Assembly: GCA_022824585.1 (NCBI GenBank)
Contig: JAJDZN010000133.1
Span: 1 to 45,928 of the forward strand
Source: Bryobacterales bacterium
GTDB taxonomy: Bacteria; Acidobacteriota; Terriglobia; Bryobacterales; UBA6623
Length of the DNA stretch: 45,928 bases
Direction: 5' to 3'
The notes under the pieces are model-generated. The model was not told the DNA's origin and made no database searches. It saw nothing but the letters and a program-made list of their open reading frames with translations. Below, one piece after another: positions 9,159 through 17,393 of this stretch. Numbering within the stretch: position 1 is the stretch's first letter; the number at the start of each line of letters is the position of its first letter. A program made the translations under genes and the position numbers.

Positions 9159-10091
9159 ATGGAAGATCAGGTCATCCGGGCTATTCAGGCCCTTTGGGCC
9201 GGCCAGGGCAATTCTCGCATCGCCGTCGGCGGAGGGGACGACTGCGGCGTGCTGCGCGTGCCCGACGGCGCGGTTGACTGGCTGGTGACGTCGGACCAAC
9301 TGATCCAAGACCGCCATTTCGTCCGGGACAGGCATCCGCCGCGGGATCTGGGCCGCAAGGCGCTTGTCCGATCACTCAGCGACATAGCCGCGATGGGGGG
9401 CAGGCCGCTGTGCTTCTTGCAAACCGTCTGCCTGCCCGACTGGGCGGCTAGTTCGGAGTGGCACGAGGAATTTCAGCAGGGAATGCGGGCAGCAGCCGAC
9501 GATCTCGGTCTCCCCGACCTAGCGCTGCTGGGAGGGGATGTCGCTGCCGGTGATGTGTTCGTCGCGACGGTGACGGCGATCGGGCAGGTCGCCGCGGGAA
9601 CCGCCCTGTTGCGCAGCGGCGCACGCCCGGGCGACCGGCTCTGCGTCTCGGGCAGCTTGGGCGGATCCGGGCAGGGCCTGAGACTGCTCCTCGGCGAAAC
9701 GCCCCCTCCGTTCGACCATCCTGCCGTTCGGCGGCACTGTGCGCCAAGTCCACGGCTACCTTTGGGATGTTCGCTGCGGGAGCTTCCCGCAACGGCGGCG
9801 TTGGACCTCAGCGACGGGCTCGCGATCGATGCCAACCGCCTGGCCGACGCTAGCCGCGTGGCGCTCGTGATCGAAGCGTCCCGCGTACCTCTATTTCCCG
9901 GTTCGGAGCTAGCCGATGCGCTGGTCTCGGGCGAAGAGTACGAATTGCTGTTTACGTGTGCAGCCGGATCCGCTGGGTTGAGCGGGCTGGATGTGACTCC
10001 GATCGGCACGGTGGAAAGCGGGTCGGGCGTTTGGCTCCAGACCGATCAAGGCCGGCAACGGCTCGCCCCGCGGGGATTCAGCCACTTCTAG
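9159..10091 (+). CDS. thiL: Thiamine-monophosphate kinase
   Basis: A 310-residue enzyme that phosphorylates thiamine monophosphate to thiamine diphosphate, the last step of cofactor synthesis in the cytoplasm. The AIR-synthase-like N-domain has GGGDDCGVL (D27/D28, Mg-ATP binding) and SDIAAMGGRP. The C-domain has SGSLGGSGQGL, ALDLSDGLAID and SGEEYELLF. All are diagnostic for ThiL, and the length matches the family. No TPP riboswitch motif was seen upstream. It converges with the symporter gene, leaving 16 bases between the ends. Confidence 0.93.
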   Translation: MEDQVIRAIQALWAGQGNSRIAVGGGDDCGVLRVPDGAVDWLVTSDQLIQDRHFVRDRHPPRDLGRKALVRSLSDIAAMGGRPLCFLQTVCLPDWAASSEWHEEFQQGMRAAADDLGLPDLALLGGDVAAGDVFVATVTAIGQVAAGTALLRSGARPGDRLCVSGSLGGSGQGLRLLLGETPPPFDHPAVRRHCAPSPRLPLGCSLRELPATAALDLSDGLAIDANRLADASRVALVIEASRVPLFPGSELADALVSGEEYELLFTCAAGSAGLSGLDVTPIGTVESGSGVWLQTDQGRQRLAPRGFSHF

Positions 10092-10107
10092 ATCTGTGGT
10101 GAGTCCC

Positions 10108-11580
10108 CTATACGTCAAGTAGCGCATCGATCTCGCGGCTGAGCCGGGGCCGCGGAGTGGCCAGCGAGACCAGGACGAATACCACGGTCGATGCCAGCAG
10201 GGCGACCGCGCCGACCGCCAGGCCGGGTGGCAGAAGCGCGTAGCCGTGGCGCGCCGACATCTCCAAGATGAAATTCAGCGCGATGCTGGTGCTGATCGAG
10301 GCCACGCAAGCTTGTCCTGTGGCTCGCTTCCAGTTCATGCCTATGCATATGCTGGGAACGATCGCGGCCGCGAACGTTCCCCAGCCAAACGTTCCGAGCA
10401 GGGCGATCAGGCTTTCCATGTAGAGCGCAAACACAGCTGACACGACCAGCAGCGCCCCTGTCACGATCCTGGACCACAGCAGCTCGCGCTCCAATGGCCT
10501 GCCGCGGAGCGCGATGGGAATGTCGCGCACGACCGCGGCCGCGCCTAGGTTGAGGAACGAGTCCGCCGTCGACATGATTGCCGCTAGCAGGCCAGCGAAG
10601 ACGATGCCTGCCAGCAGTTCCGGTGTGTACTGGAGCAGGAACGTGGGCGCTGCTAGGTCGGGATTCTCCAGCTCCGGGTGGTCGCCTCTGGCAACCAGCG
10701 TGCGCATGGCGAGACCGATCCCCATCCACAGCATGGCCAGCACGAGGTAGCTCGCGCCGGTCGCGAGGGCGCTCCACTTCAGCTGCCGGATATCCTTGAG
10801 CATCATCAGTTTGGTGACAGCGTGAGGCTGTCCGGATGCCCCGATCCCGAACAGCAGCATCCAGCTCAGGGCGGCCATGTCGCCCCGCGAGCCCCACGGC
10901 CCGAAGTAGTCCGGTTCCATGGCCCACAGCGTCTGGCTGATGGACTGCATGCCCCCGCCCACCTTGAGGCACTGCAGCAGCACCGCGATGGCCGCGCCCA
11001 GCATCAGCAGGCCTTGGAACAGATCCGTATAGACGCCTGCTACGATCCCGCCCGCGATGGAATAGAAGGCAAGCACCCCCAGCCCGATGCTCAGGGCCAC
11101 CAGCAGATCGATGCCCAAGACCGCCTGCAGCACCGTGCCGATGGCAAGGATTTGCGTGCCGAGGTATCCGATGACGCCCAGAAATATAGCGGCGCTCATC
11201 GCCAGCGCCGGCCACATGCCCCCGTAGCGAGCCGCGATGGCTTCCGGCAACGTAAGGATGTCGCGCACTTCGACGAGCAGGCGCAAGCGCTTGCCTGTCA
11301 GCAGGAAAACCACCGGCAGGCTGAAGGCCGATACGAACACCATCCAAAGCGAGCTCGAGCCGGATTCGTAGACTAGGCCGGGGCCGCCGACGAAGCCGAA
11401 CCCGCTCATCACGCTCGAGATCGTGGCCATGACCACGACGACCGGTCCCAGAGACTTGCCGGCGAGGAAGAAGTCGGCCGCCGAAGAGGTGCGGCGCATC
11501 GCCCACACGCCGATCACTGCGCAACTCGCTAGGTAGACGACCACACAGGTGATGATGAGTTGCGAATCGGCGGTCGGCAT
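10108..11580 (-). CDS. Sodium:solute symporter (SSS family)
   Basis: A 490-residue inner-membrane transporter with about 13 hydrophobic helices. The N-terminal region (ADFFLAGKSLGPVVVVMATISSVMSGFGFVGGPG) and the central GIGASGQPHAVTKLMM are typical of the PutP/PanF branch of the SSS family, which couples sodium influx to uptake of an organic solute. The substrate cannot be assigned. It lies 15 bases downstream of a small membrane protein gene, which itself overlaps a sulfatase gene. The context suggests uptake of a product released by desulfation, but this is inference. Confidence 0.9.
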   Translation of the reverse strand: MPTADSQLIITCVVVYLASCAVIGVWAMRRTSSAADFFLAGKSLGPVVVVMATISSVMSGFGFVGGPGLVYESGSSSLWMVFVSAFSLPVVFLLTGKRLRLLVEVRDILTLPEAIAARYGGMWPALAMSAAIFLGVIGYLGTQILAIGTVLQAVLGIDLLVALSIGLGVLAFYSIAGGIVAGVYTDLFQGLLMLGAAIAVLLQCLKVGGGMQSISQTLWAMEPDYFGPWGSRGDMAALSWMLLFGIGASGQPHAVTKLMMLKDIRQLKWSALATGASYLVLAMLWMGIGLAMRTLVARGDHPELENPDLAAPTFLLQYTPELLAGIVFAGLLAAIMSTADSFLNLGAAAVVRDIPIALRGRPLERELLWSRIVTGALLVVSAVFALYMESLIALLGTFGWGTFAAAIVPSICIGMNWKRATGQACVASISTSIALNFILEMSARHGYALLPPGLAVGAVALLASTVVFVLVSLATPRPRLSREIDALLDV

Positions 11581-11595
11581 GAGTCGCTCCGGTGC

Positions 11596-12006
11596 CTACG
11601 GCTTGGAGGAATGGCGCTCAATGAACGCGCGCTGCCGGTCAGGCGGAAGGACTTCGCGATCGAAGATCAGGCCGTAGAGCACGCCGAGCATCAATCCCAG
11701 CGGAGCGATGCCGTACACGAGCAGAGCCGTTCCGGCAGGGAACCCGCCGATGGTCCGGAGCGGCCCGGCCGGATCGTGCAGGTGGAACTGAAGCGCCAGC
11801 AGGCAGCAGAATCCGACCCCGAACGCCAGCACGGCCGCAACGGTGAGCCTGGACGGCCGCCCGGGCGAGCGCAGGCCGATCAGGCACAGCACCACGATTA
11901 GCGCCACCGAGGCCATGCCGAGCAGCGCCGCGTTCCCGGCGAATCCGCCGGCCAGCGCGATCAAGCAAATGAGGGCGGCCAGAGCCGCCAGCGGGGAGTT
12001 ATTCAC
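11596..12006 (-). CDS. Small four-helix membrane protein, probable symporter companion
   Basis: A 136-residue protein starting at a GTG (12006) that overlaps the sulfatase TGA in a GTGA arrangement, so translational coupling is likely. Hydrophobic helices lie at about residues 6-24, 28-45, 57-75 and 92-113. A GGFPAGTALLVYG motif precedes the last one, and the tail is hydrophilic (DREVLPPDRQRAFIERH). SSS transporters of other groups (PanF with YhdT, DUF4212 proteins) are often paired with small membrane partners, and its place directly before the symporter suggests such a role. No sequence family was firmly recognised. A longer frame from 12138 is rejected because it runs through the sulfatase gene. 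Confidence 0.65.
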   Translation of the reverse strand: MNNSPLAALAALICLIALAGGFAGNAALLGMASVALIVVLCLIGLRSPGRPSRLTVAAVLAFGVGFCCLLALQFHLHDPAGPLRTIGGFPAGTALLVYGIAPLGLMLGVLYGLIFDREVLPPDRQRAFIERHSSKP

Positions 12007-13439
12007 TTCCAAGGGGACTCTCGGTCCTCCAGGATCGAATATGCCTCGGTGTATACCTCCGCCATGCGCTCGTCCCACGCCGCCGCGATAGACGGATCCT
12101 CCGGCTGTTCGCCCATGTCGCCCGTGTGTTGCACCCACAGGTCGAGCGCGGATGCCATGCGCGTGAGGATCTGCTGGTGTTCCGGCGACTCCGCAAGGTT
12201 GTGCAGTTCGTCCGGATCGGTCTCGGTGTCGTAGAGCTCTTCTTCTGGACGGCTGCGGGCGAGGAACGGATTCTCGCCGGCGCTGAGCTGCCCCTCCTTC
12301 TCCAGCCTGAGCATCTGGCGCCAGATGGGATAGGAGGTTTCCTTGTACCGGTTCAGCTGCATGTAGGGCCGGTCGGGGTAGTAGTTGCGGATGTACTTGT
12401 AGCGCTTGTCGCGAACCGCGCGAATGCGGTCAACTGTCTCGTCGCAGCGATCGCGCGCTGCGAACACGTATTCCCGCGAAGCCGCCTTGTGCTCGCCGAG
12501 GAAGACCCGCCCCTCCAAGTGGGAGGGCACTTCAATGCCGGCGATCGCCAGCGACGTCGCTGACAAGTCGATGCTGCTCACCAGTTCGTCACGCACGCTG
12601 CCGGGCTCGAGCTGCCCCGGCCAGCGGATCACCAGGGGCACCCGGATGCCGCCGTCGTAGAGGAATTGCTTGTCGCGGGGCATCGGCCGCCCGTGGTCTC
12701 CGAAGAACATCACGACCGTCCGGTCCGCGATGCCGTCCTCCTCTAGGCGGTCGAGCACGCGGCCGACCTTCTCGTCGAGCATGCGCACGGCGTCCAGGTA
12801 TCCCGCCCAGTCTTTCTTGGCGATTTCGCCCTGCGGATAGTACGCCGGAGGCGCCACGGCCGATGGGTCTGTCGGCGAGTCGATGCCAGCGGCGAAGCCC
12901 CATGGCTCGGTCGCCTCGCCCCGGTGCGGTTCGAAGATGTTGACTTGGGCGTAGAACGGCTGCCCTGCTGCGCGGTCACGCCAGTTGCTGCCGTCGAACG
13001 GCTTCTTGTACTGGAAATTGAAATCGGTCTTGTTGCGCCCGCCGAGGCCGCTCTGGTGGTCGTTGGCGGTGTAGTAGCCTGCTTCGCGAAAGTAGTCCGT
13101 GATCAGTCGCACAGGCTCCGGCAGCGCATAGCCGTCGCCGCGATGGCTGCGGTGCGCGTGCGCGCCGATGCTCGTCTGGTACATGCCGGTGATGAGCGCG
13201 GACCGGGACGGCGAGCAGACCGGACACGTCACGTAGGCATTGGTGAAGCGGGCGCCCTCAGCGGCAAGGCGGTCAATGTTGGGCGTGCTGACCTCGGTGC
13301 TGCCGTAGCACGATAGATCCGGCGATAGGTCGTCGGCGATGATCCAGACAATGTTCCACGGGTCCGGCGCCGAAACGCCGCATCCGATCGCGCCCGCGGC
13401 GGTCACGCCTCCGAGGAATTGCCTGCGTGTAGTGGTCAT
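12003..13439 (-). CDS. Tat-exported lipoprotein sulfatase (type I, formylglycine-dependent)
   Basis: A 478-residue alkaline-phosphatase-superfamily sulfatase. The N-terminus MTTTRRQFLGG is a twin-arginine signal, and A-I-G-C20 forms a lipobox, so the mature protein may be a membrane lipoprotein. The metal-binding DDLSPD segment is followed by C75-S-P-S-R, the motif in which Cys is converted to formylglycine. YTANDHQSGLGG, FFGDHGRPMPRDK and the C-terminal LYDTETDPDELHNLAE complete the family pattern. It hydrolyses sulfate esters, probably of a glycan. The ATG at 13439 follows an AGAGG ribosome-binding site. It is the first gene of the sulfatase/small membrane protein/symporter operon. Confidence 0.92.
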   Translation of the reverse strand: MTTTRRQFLGGVTAAGAIGCGVSAPDPWNIVWIIADDLSPDLSCYGSTEVSTPNIDRLAAEGARFTNAYVTCPVCSPSRSALITGMYQTSIGAHAHRSHRGDGYALPEPVRLITDYFREAGYYTANDHQSGLGGRNKTDFNFQYKKPFDGSNWRDRAAGQPFYAQVNIFEPHRGEATEPWGFAAGIDSPTDPSAVAPPAYYPQGEIAKKDWAGYLDAVRMLDEKVGRVLDRLEEDGIADRTVVMFFGDHGRPMPRDKQFLYDGGIRVPLVIRWPGQLEPGSVRDELVSSIDLSATSLAIAGIEVPSHLEGRVFLGEHKAASREYVFAARDRCDETVDRIRAVRDKRYKYIRNYYPDRPYMQLNRYKETSYPIWRQMLRLEKEGQLSAGENPFLARSRPEEELYDTETDPDELHNLAESPEHQQILTRMASALDLWVQHTGDMGEQPEDPSIAAAWDERMAEVYTEAYSILEDRESPWK

Positions 13440-13515
13440 GGTTGCCTCTGGAGACCGCACGCTGATGCGGCCGGGCGGGACGCCGGCCGGGCGGCCAAGA
13501 ATCCGGGCATGCGGC

Positions 13516-14898
13516 TCAAGGATTTCGGATATTGTACAGGAACGTGAACTGCAGGCGAATGTCCCCGCCGAGGTATTCCTTCGGCAGAGGAGGGAAGGGA
13601 TTCGAAGCGCTCACGCCGGCGACGGCCGCGCGATCCAGCGGCGGTGCCCCGGAACTCCTGGCGATCACCAGCTTCGGCACGCTGCCGTTGCGTGCGACGG
13701 AGAACTGGATCAGCGTGCGCCCGCGACTCATGCCGAGTCGTGCGCTCTCGGGGATCACGGCGAACCAGTTCCGTCTCACCGCTGCTAGCACCTGGGTCAG
13801 ATAGGGCCTGAAGTCGACACCGCGCGGGTCGCTCAGCAGTTCTACGAGGCTGCCTGATTCGGCCGGGCTGTTCGGCAGCGTCACCCTGGAATTGGAGCCA
13901 CCGACGCTATCGCCCACCGCCTGTCTCGGAGGCCCGCTGCGCTTCATCTGTTCGATCGCGCCGGAGATGACATCTCCGGGCCTGGGAGTTAGTTCCAGCG
14001 TTCCCAACTGGGCGCTGCCCTGGCGGCTGGGCATGCGCGCCGGGGGATTTTCCAGCTTCAGGACGGCCCGCTTGCGAGTGGGTGCCGCGGGCATGGGCAA
14101 CAGCCTTGGGTCGCGCGCTTGCGCGAGCTCGGACCCCTTGCGAAACTCTCCCGGATCGGGGCTTTGCGCTGGAGGCGGCTCCGGTTCTGGAGGCTCCTCT
14201 TTCTCCTCGAGTGCTGGGTTCTCGGGTTCAGGGTCGGGCTCCTCGACCTCGACCGGCTGGGGCACCTCGGCGACTTCCTCGGGCTCCGGCTCTGGGGCGG
14301 GCTCGGCCTCGGGTCCGGGACCCGGCTCCGGCGCGGGCGCGGGCAGGCCGCGAAACCCGTCCTGGCCCTGGCCTGCGACGGCATCTTGTCTCTCGAGCGG
14401 CGGCAGGTCATCCAGCGACGGGGTCATCAGAGTGATCTGCACCGTGTTCCAATCCGCCGGCTCGTTGAGCTCCAGTTGCATAGTCCCCGGTATGACCAAG
14501 ACCATCAAGCCGACCGCATGCAGCACCACCGCGGCTGCTTTCGTCAGAGTGGCGCGCGATTGCAGCCCCCGCCGTTCCCATGCAACCTGCAGATCGAGGT
14601 CGGTCCCGGCGTCGGGCGGCCATACGCCGCTTCCCGCGGCGTCGTCATATCGACGCCGGGGATCGAAGCGTTCCGCCCGGAACTCCGGGGCTGGGCCGTC
14701 CGGGCGTAGCCGGTGCGGATTCGCAGCGCCGTGCGCCCGCTGCCAGGCGAGCCGCCCTTCGAACTCGGCGACCTGCAGGTGCAGTGGATGGGCGCTGGGC
14801 TGCAGCCCAGCCCCGCGCCCTTCCGAGGCCCGGGCGGCCAAGCTCTCGGAATAGTCTTCGAGCAGGAAATGAAGTCGGAATTTGTCCGGGCCCGGCAA
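13516..14898 (-). CDS. TonB-family energy transducer with a long cytoplasmic N-terminus
   Basis: A 460-residue protein. Residues 1-115 are charged and presumably cytoplasmic. One membrane helix lies at ~117-138 (KAAAVVLHAVGLMVLVIPG), followed by a Pro/Glu-rich periplasmic spacer (~190-260) and a C-terminal domain at ~365-455 (YLTQVLAAVRRNWFAVIPE..., RTLIQFSVARNGSVPKL, NPFPPLPKEY) of the TonB/TolA C-terminal type. It should transmit proton-motive force to outer-membrane receptors or act as a TolA-like protein. The start is a TTG directly abutting the stop of the preceding gene. Usual TonB proteins lack the long N-terminal extension, so a later start is possible, but the frame shows consistent coding character throughout. 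Confidence 0.78.
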   Translation of the reverse strand: MPGPDKFRLHFLLEDYSESLAARASEGRGAGLQPSAHPLHLQVAEFEGRLAWQRAHGAANPHRLRPDGPAPEFRAERFDPRRRYDDAAGSGVWPPDAGTDLDLQVAWERRGLQSRATLTKAAAVVLHAVGLMVLVIPGTMQLELNEPADWNTVQITLMTPSLDDLPPLERQDAVAGQGQDGFRGLPAPAPEPGPGPEAEPAPEPEPEEVAEVPQPVEVEEPDPEPENPALEEKEEPPEPEPPPAQSPDPGEFRKGSELAQARDPRLLPMPAAPTRKRAVLKLENPPARMPSRQGSAQLGTLELTPRPGDVISGAIEQMKRSGPPRQAVGDSVGGSNSRVTLPNSPAESGSLVELLSDPRGVDFRPYLTQVLAAVRRNWFAVIPESARLGMSRGRTLIQFSVARNGSVPKLVIARSSGAPPLDRAAVAGVSASNPFPPLPKEYLGGDIRLQFTFLYNIRNP

Positions 14899-15864
14899 TT
14901 ATCTGTGGGCGGCCAAGGTCTTTGTGACCAAGTGCGAGTGCGCTTCGATCGCCTGTCTTATTCTAAGTGCGAGTTGTAGCGCTCCGAGGGCGTCTTGCCC
15001 CGTCACGCGGGGCTGCGAGCGATCCCGCACGCAGCGCAAGAAGGATTCTAGCTGCCGTCGCAGCGGTTCTCCGTCGTCCGCGGCCAGGGGCAAGATGCGC
15101 AGCTCTGCCGCGCTGTCAAGTCCGATGCGGACCCCCTCGCGCTTGATGTAGTCCAGCGAGATGTATTCGCCCGGCTGGAAGAAGCGCAGCTTGCGGATCT
15201 TTTCGGTGGAAACCCTGCTGGCTGTAAGGTTTGCAACGCAGCCGTTCTCGAACTGGATGCGAACGTTCGCGATGTCGGTCGTGTCGGAAATCACGGAAAG
15301 GCCGCTGGCGGACACGTCGCGCACCGGCGAGTCGACCAGCCTCAGCACGATGTCGAGGTCATGGATCATCAGATCCAGCACGACGTCGATGTCCAGGCTT
15401 CGCGGGCTGAACGGGCTCATGCGGTGAATCTCGAAGAAGAGGGGCAGGGTGGCCGCTTCCGCCGCCTGCTCGACGGCCGGGTTGAATCGCTCCAGGTGCC
15501 CGACCGTCAAGACACGGCCGGCCTCTTGAGCTGCCGTCACCAGGTCTCTCGCCGACTCGACATCCGGGGCGATCGGCTTCTCGACCAGCAGGTCCACGCC
15601 CTGCGCCAGCAGCGCCAGCCCGACGCGAGCGTGGTGCTGCGTCGGCACCGCGAGGCTCGCGGCGCGCACGCCGCGCGGGAGGGACGCCGGGTCCGACAGG
15701 GCCTCGCCGCCGTACTCGGCGGCAACCCGCCGGGCGCGCGCCATGTCGGGATCGACTACGGCGAGGAGGTCTGCCTCGCGCAGGTCGGCGAAGACGCGGG
15801 CATGCTGGCGCCCGAAGTTTCCGGCACCAACGACAGCGACCGGGATCGGCTCGACTGCGCTCAC
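14899..15864 (-). CDS. Gfo/Idh/MocA-family NAD(P)-dependent sugar dehydrogenase
   Basis: A 321-residue oxidoreductase. The GTG at 15864 is chosen because it lies directly before the Rossmann motif VAVVGAGNFGRQHA (residues ~9-22); upstream in-frame sequence overlaps the next gene. LLVEKPIA (residues ~95-101) holds the catalytic Lys of the family, and HRMSPFSPRSLDIDVVLDLMIHDLDIVL provides the conserved His/Asp region. Proteins with this SPRS..DIDVVLDLMIHD pattern resemble UDP-sugar 3-dehydrogenases (GnnA-like) often found near lipid A genes. That substrate is inference, because no lpx gene is present here. It lies 28 bases after the propeller gene and directly before the TonB-like gene, within one operon. 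Confidence 0.85.
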   Translation of the reverse strand: MSAVEPIPVAVVGAGNFGRQHARVFADLREADLLAVVDPDMARARRVAAEYGGEALSDPASLPRGVRAASLAVPTQHHARVGLALLAQGVDLLVEKPIAPDVESARDLVTAAQEAGRVLTVGHLERFNPAVEQAAEAATLPLFFEIHRMSPFSPRSLDIDVVLDLMIHDLDIVLRLVDSPVRDVSASGLSVISDTTDIANVRIQFENGCVANLTASRVSTEKIRKLRFFQPGEYISLDYIKREGVRIGLDSAAELRILPLAADDGEPLRRQLESFLRCVRDRSQPRVTGQDALGALQLALRIRQAIEAHSHLVTKTLAAHR

Positions 15865-15892
15865 TAGGGTTTCGTCCGCCTGGCCGGGCCGG

Positions 15893-17350
15893 CTAGCGCA
15901 GGTCGTAGGCCACCAGCTCCGTTTGGTTGCGAACGAACAACAGGCCGTCCGCCATCGCCGGCACGTTCCAAGTCTTGCCCTGGACGGAATCGAAGCGAAC
16001 CAGTTCCCGGTACTCGGCAGGCGTGGCCTCCACCAGGGCCAGCTCACCGTCCTCGCTAATGATCACCAGGTGGCCGGACGCATACAGGAGCTGGCCGTAG
16101 CGGTAGCGGCCCTTCTTCCAGAGACGTTCGCCGGTGCGCACGTCAACCGCCGCAAGGATCCCCTCGTCCAGGCCGTAGACCACCCCGTCAACCAGCACCG
16201 ACGGATTGAACTTGTTTTTCATGTTGAGGTTAAACCAGACCTCTTCGACCGAGAAGCCGCTGTCGGCCTGCGAGATCTGCAGCAGGGCCGCCCCGTGGCC
16301 GTAGCCGGACGAGACGAATACGTGGTTCGCATCCACGACAAGAGGCTGAGCGCAATTGGCGTCGTAGCTCGTCTTCCAAGGGTGGCTCCAGAGCTCGGAG
16401 CCGTCGTCCAACGACGCGCCAAGCACCCGCGTCCCGCTCACGATCAGCAGTTGCCGGCGCCCGGCGAGCGTCGCCACCTGCGGGGAGACGTACCCGGCCT
16501 TGTCGTCGAGGTTCGACCAGAGAACGTCGCCGGTAAGCTTGTCGTAGGCGAAGATGGACTTCCCGCCCCTTCCGCCGGGCAGGGCGATGACCATCTCGTC
16601 AACCACCAGCGGGGCCGCCGCCATGCCCCAGGTCAGGTTCGAGGCGTTGGCGTCCCTGAGGATGTTTCGCTGCCAGAGCACGTCCCCGTTGCCGGCAGCC
16701 AGGCACAGCAGCTCGCCGTTCGCGCCCTGCGCGTAGATCTTGCCGTCTGACCAGGTTGGCGTGGCGCGGGGCCCGTCGCCTCCCATCGATTCGCTGAACC
16801 GAGATTTCCACGAGTGCTCCCAAGCTTGGCGGCCGTCCTCGATCCTGTAAGCTGCTACGACTTCCCGGTCGCGTCGCTGCTCGATCGTGAACAGCAGCCC
16901 GTCGGCTACGACCATCGAGGCGTAGCCGCCGCCGATCTGCTCGCGCCAGAGTTCCTCCGGGCCATCGGACGGCCAGTCGGTATTGATCGGCGATTGATCA
17001 TATACTCCGGCGCGTCCCGGTCCGCGGTACTCGGTCCAGTAGTTCGCCGTCGCGGGAGCCTCGTCGGGGGGGCTCGCGGCGGAAGGCCTCGCCATGACGG
17101 GGGCCGTGGCTTGGGAGGTGTCTTCCTCCGCTCGGGCCAATGAAGCAGTGTCCAGACGCCGGTCTGCTTCCAGATCCTCCATGCGCGACTCGGAGTCGAC
17201 ATGCTCGATGACCAAGCCCCGGCCGGAACCGGAGAGACCGATCGTCGCTCCTGACCAGAGCAAGTACAGTCCGCCCGCCAGCGCCACGGAGAAAATCGCT
17301 ACAAGAACGTACAAGGCGGTCTGCGTTAGCCTCTTGGCAAGCAACAGCAT
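15893..17350 (-). CDS. Membrane-anchored PQQ-like beta-propeller protein
   Basis: A 485-residue protein with an N-terminal membrane helix (~residues 13-33) and a low-complexity linker (~45-100). The remainder is WD/PQQ-type repeats (GRQAWEHSWKS, NGDVLWQRNI, TGDVLWSNLD, GSELWSHPW, TGERLWKKG). These repeats build a seven- or eight-bladed propeller outside the cytoplasmic membrane. The start of the domain (YWTEYRGPGRAGVYDQSPI..DWP) is the usual opening of this family, frequent in Acidobacteria and Planctomycetes. No calcium/PQQ catalytic residues are evident, so a scaffold or BamB-like role is as likely as enzymatic activity. The ATG at 17350 follows a very strong GGAGGAGGGAGG ribosome-binding site. 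Confidence 0.85.
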   Translation of the reverse strand: MLLLAKRLTQTALYVLVAIFSVALAGGLYLLWSGATIGLSGSGRGLVIEHVDSESRMEDLEADRRLDTASLARAEEDTSQATAPVMARPSAASPPDEAPATANYWTEYRGPGRAGVYDQSPINTDWPSDGPEELWREQIGGGYASMVVADGLLFTIEQRRDREVVAAYRIEDGRQAWEHSWKSRFSESMGGDGPRATPTWSDGKIYAQGANGELLCLAAGNGDVLWQRNILRDANASNLTWGMAAAPLVVDEMVIALPGGRGGKSIFAYDKLTGDVLWSNLDDKAGYVSPQVATLAGRRQLLIVSGTRVLGASLDDGSELWSHPWKTSYDANCAQPLVVDANHVFVSSGYGHGAALLQISQADSGFSVEEVWFNLNMKNKFNPSVLVDGVVYGLDEGILAAVDVRTGERLWKKGRYRYGQLLYASGHLVIISEDGELALVEATPAEYRELVRFDSVQGKTWNVPAMADGLLFVRNQTELVAYDLR

Positions 17351-17393
17351 GGGCCTCCCTCCTCCGCGAACCGTACGGACCGCTGCTCTTAGC

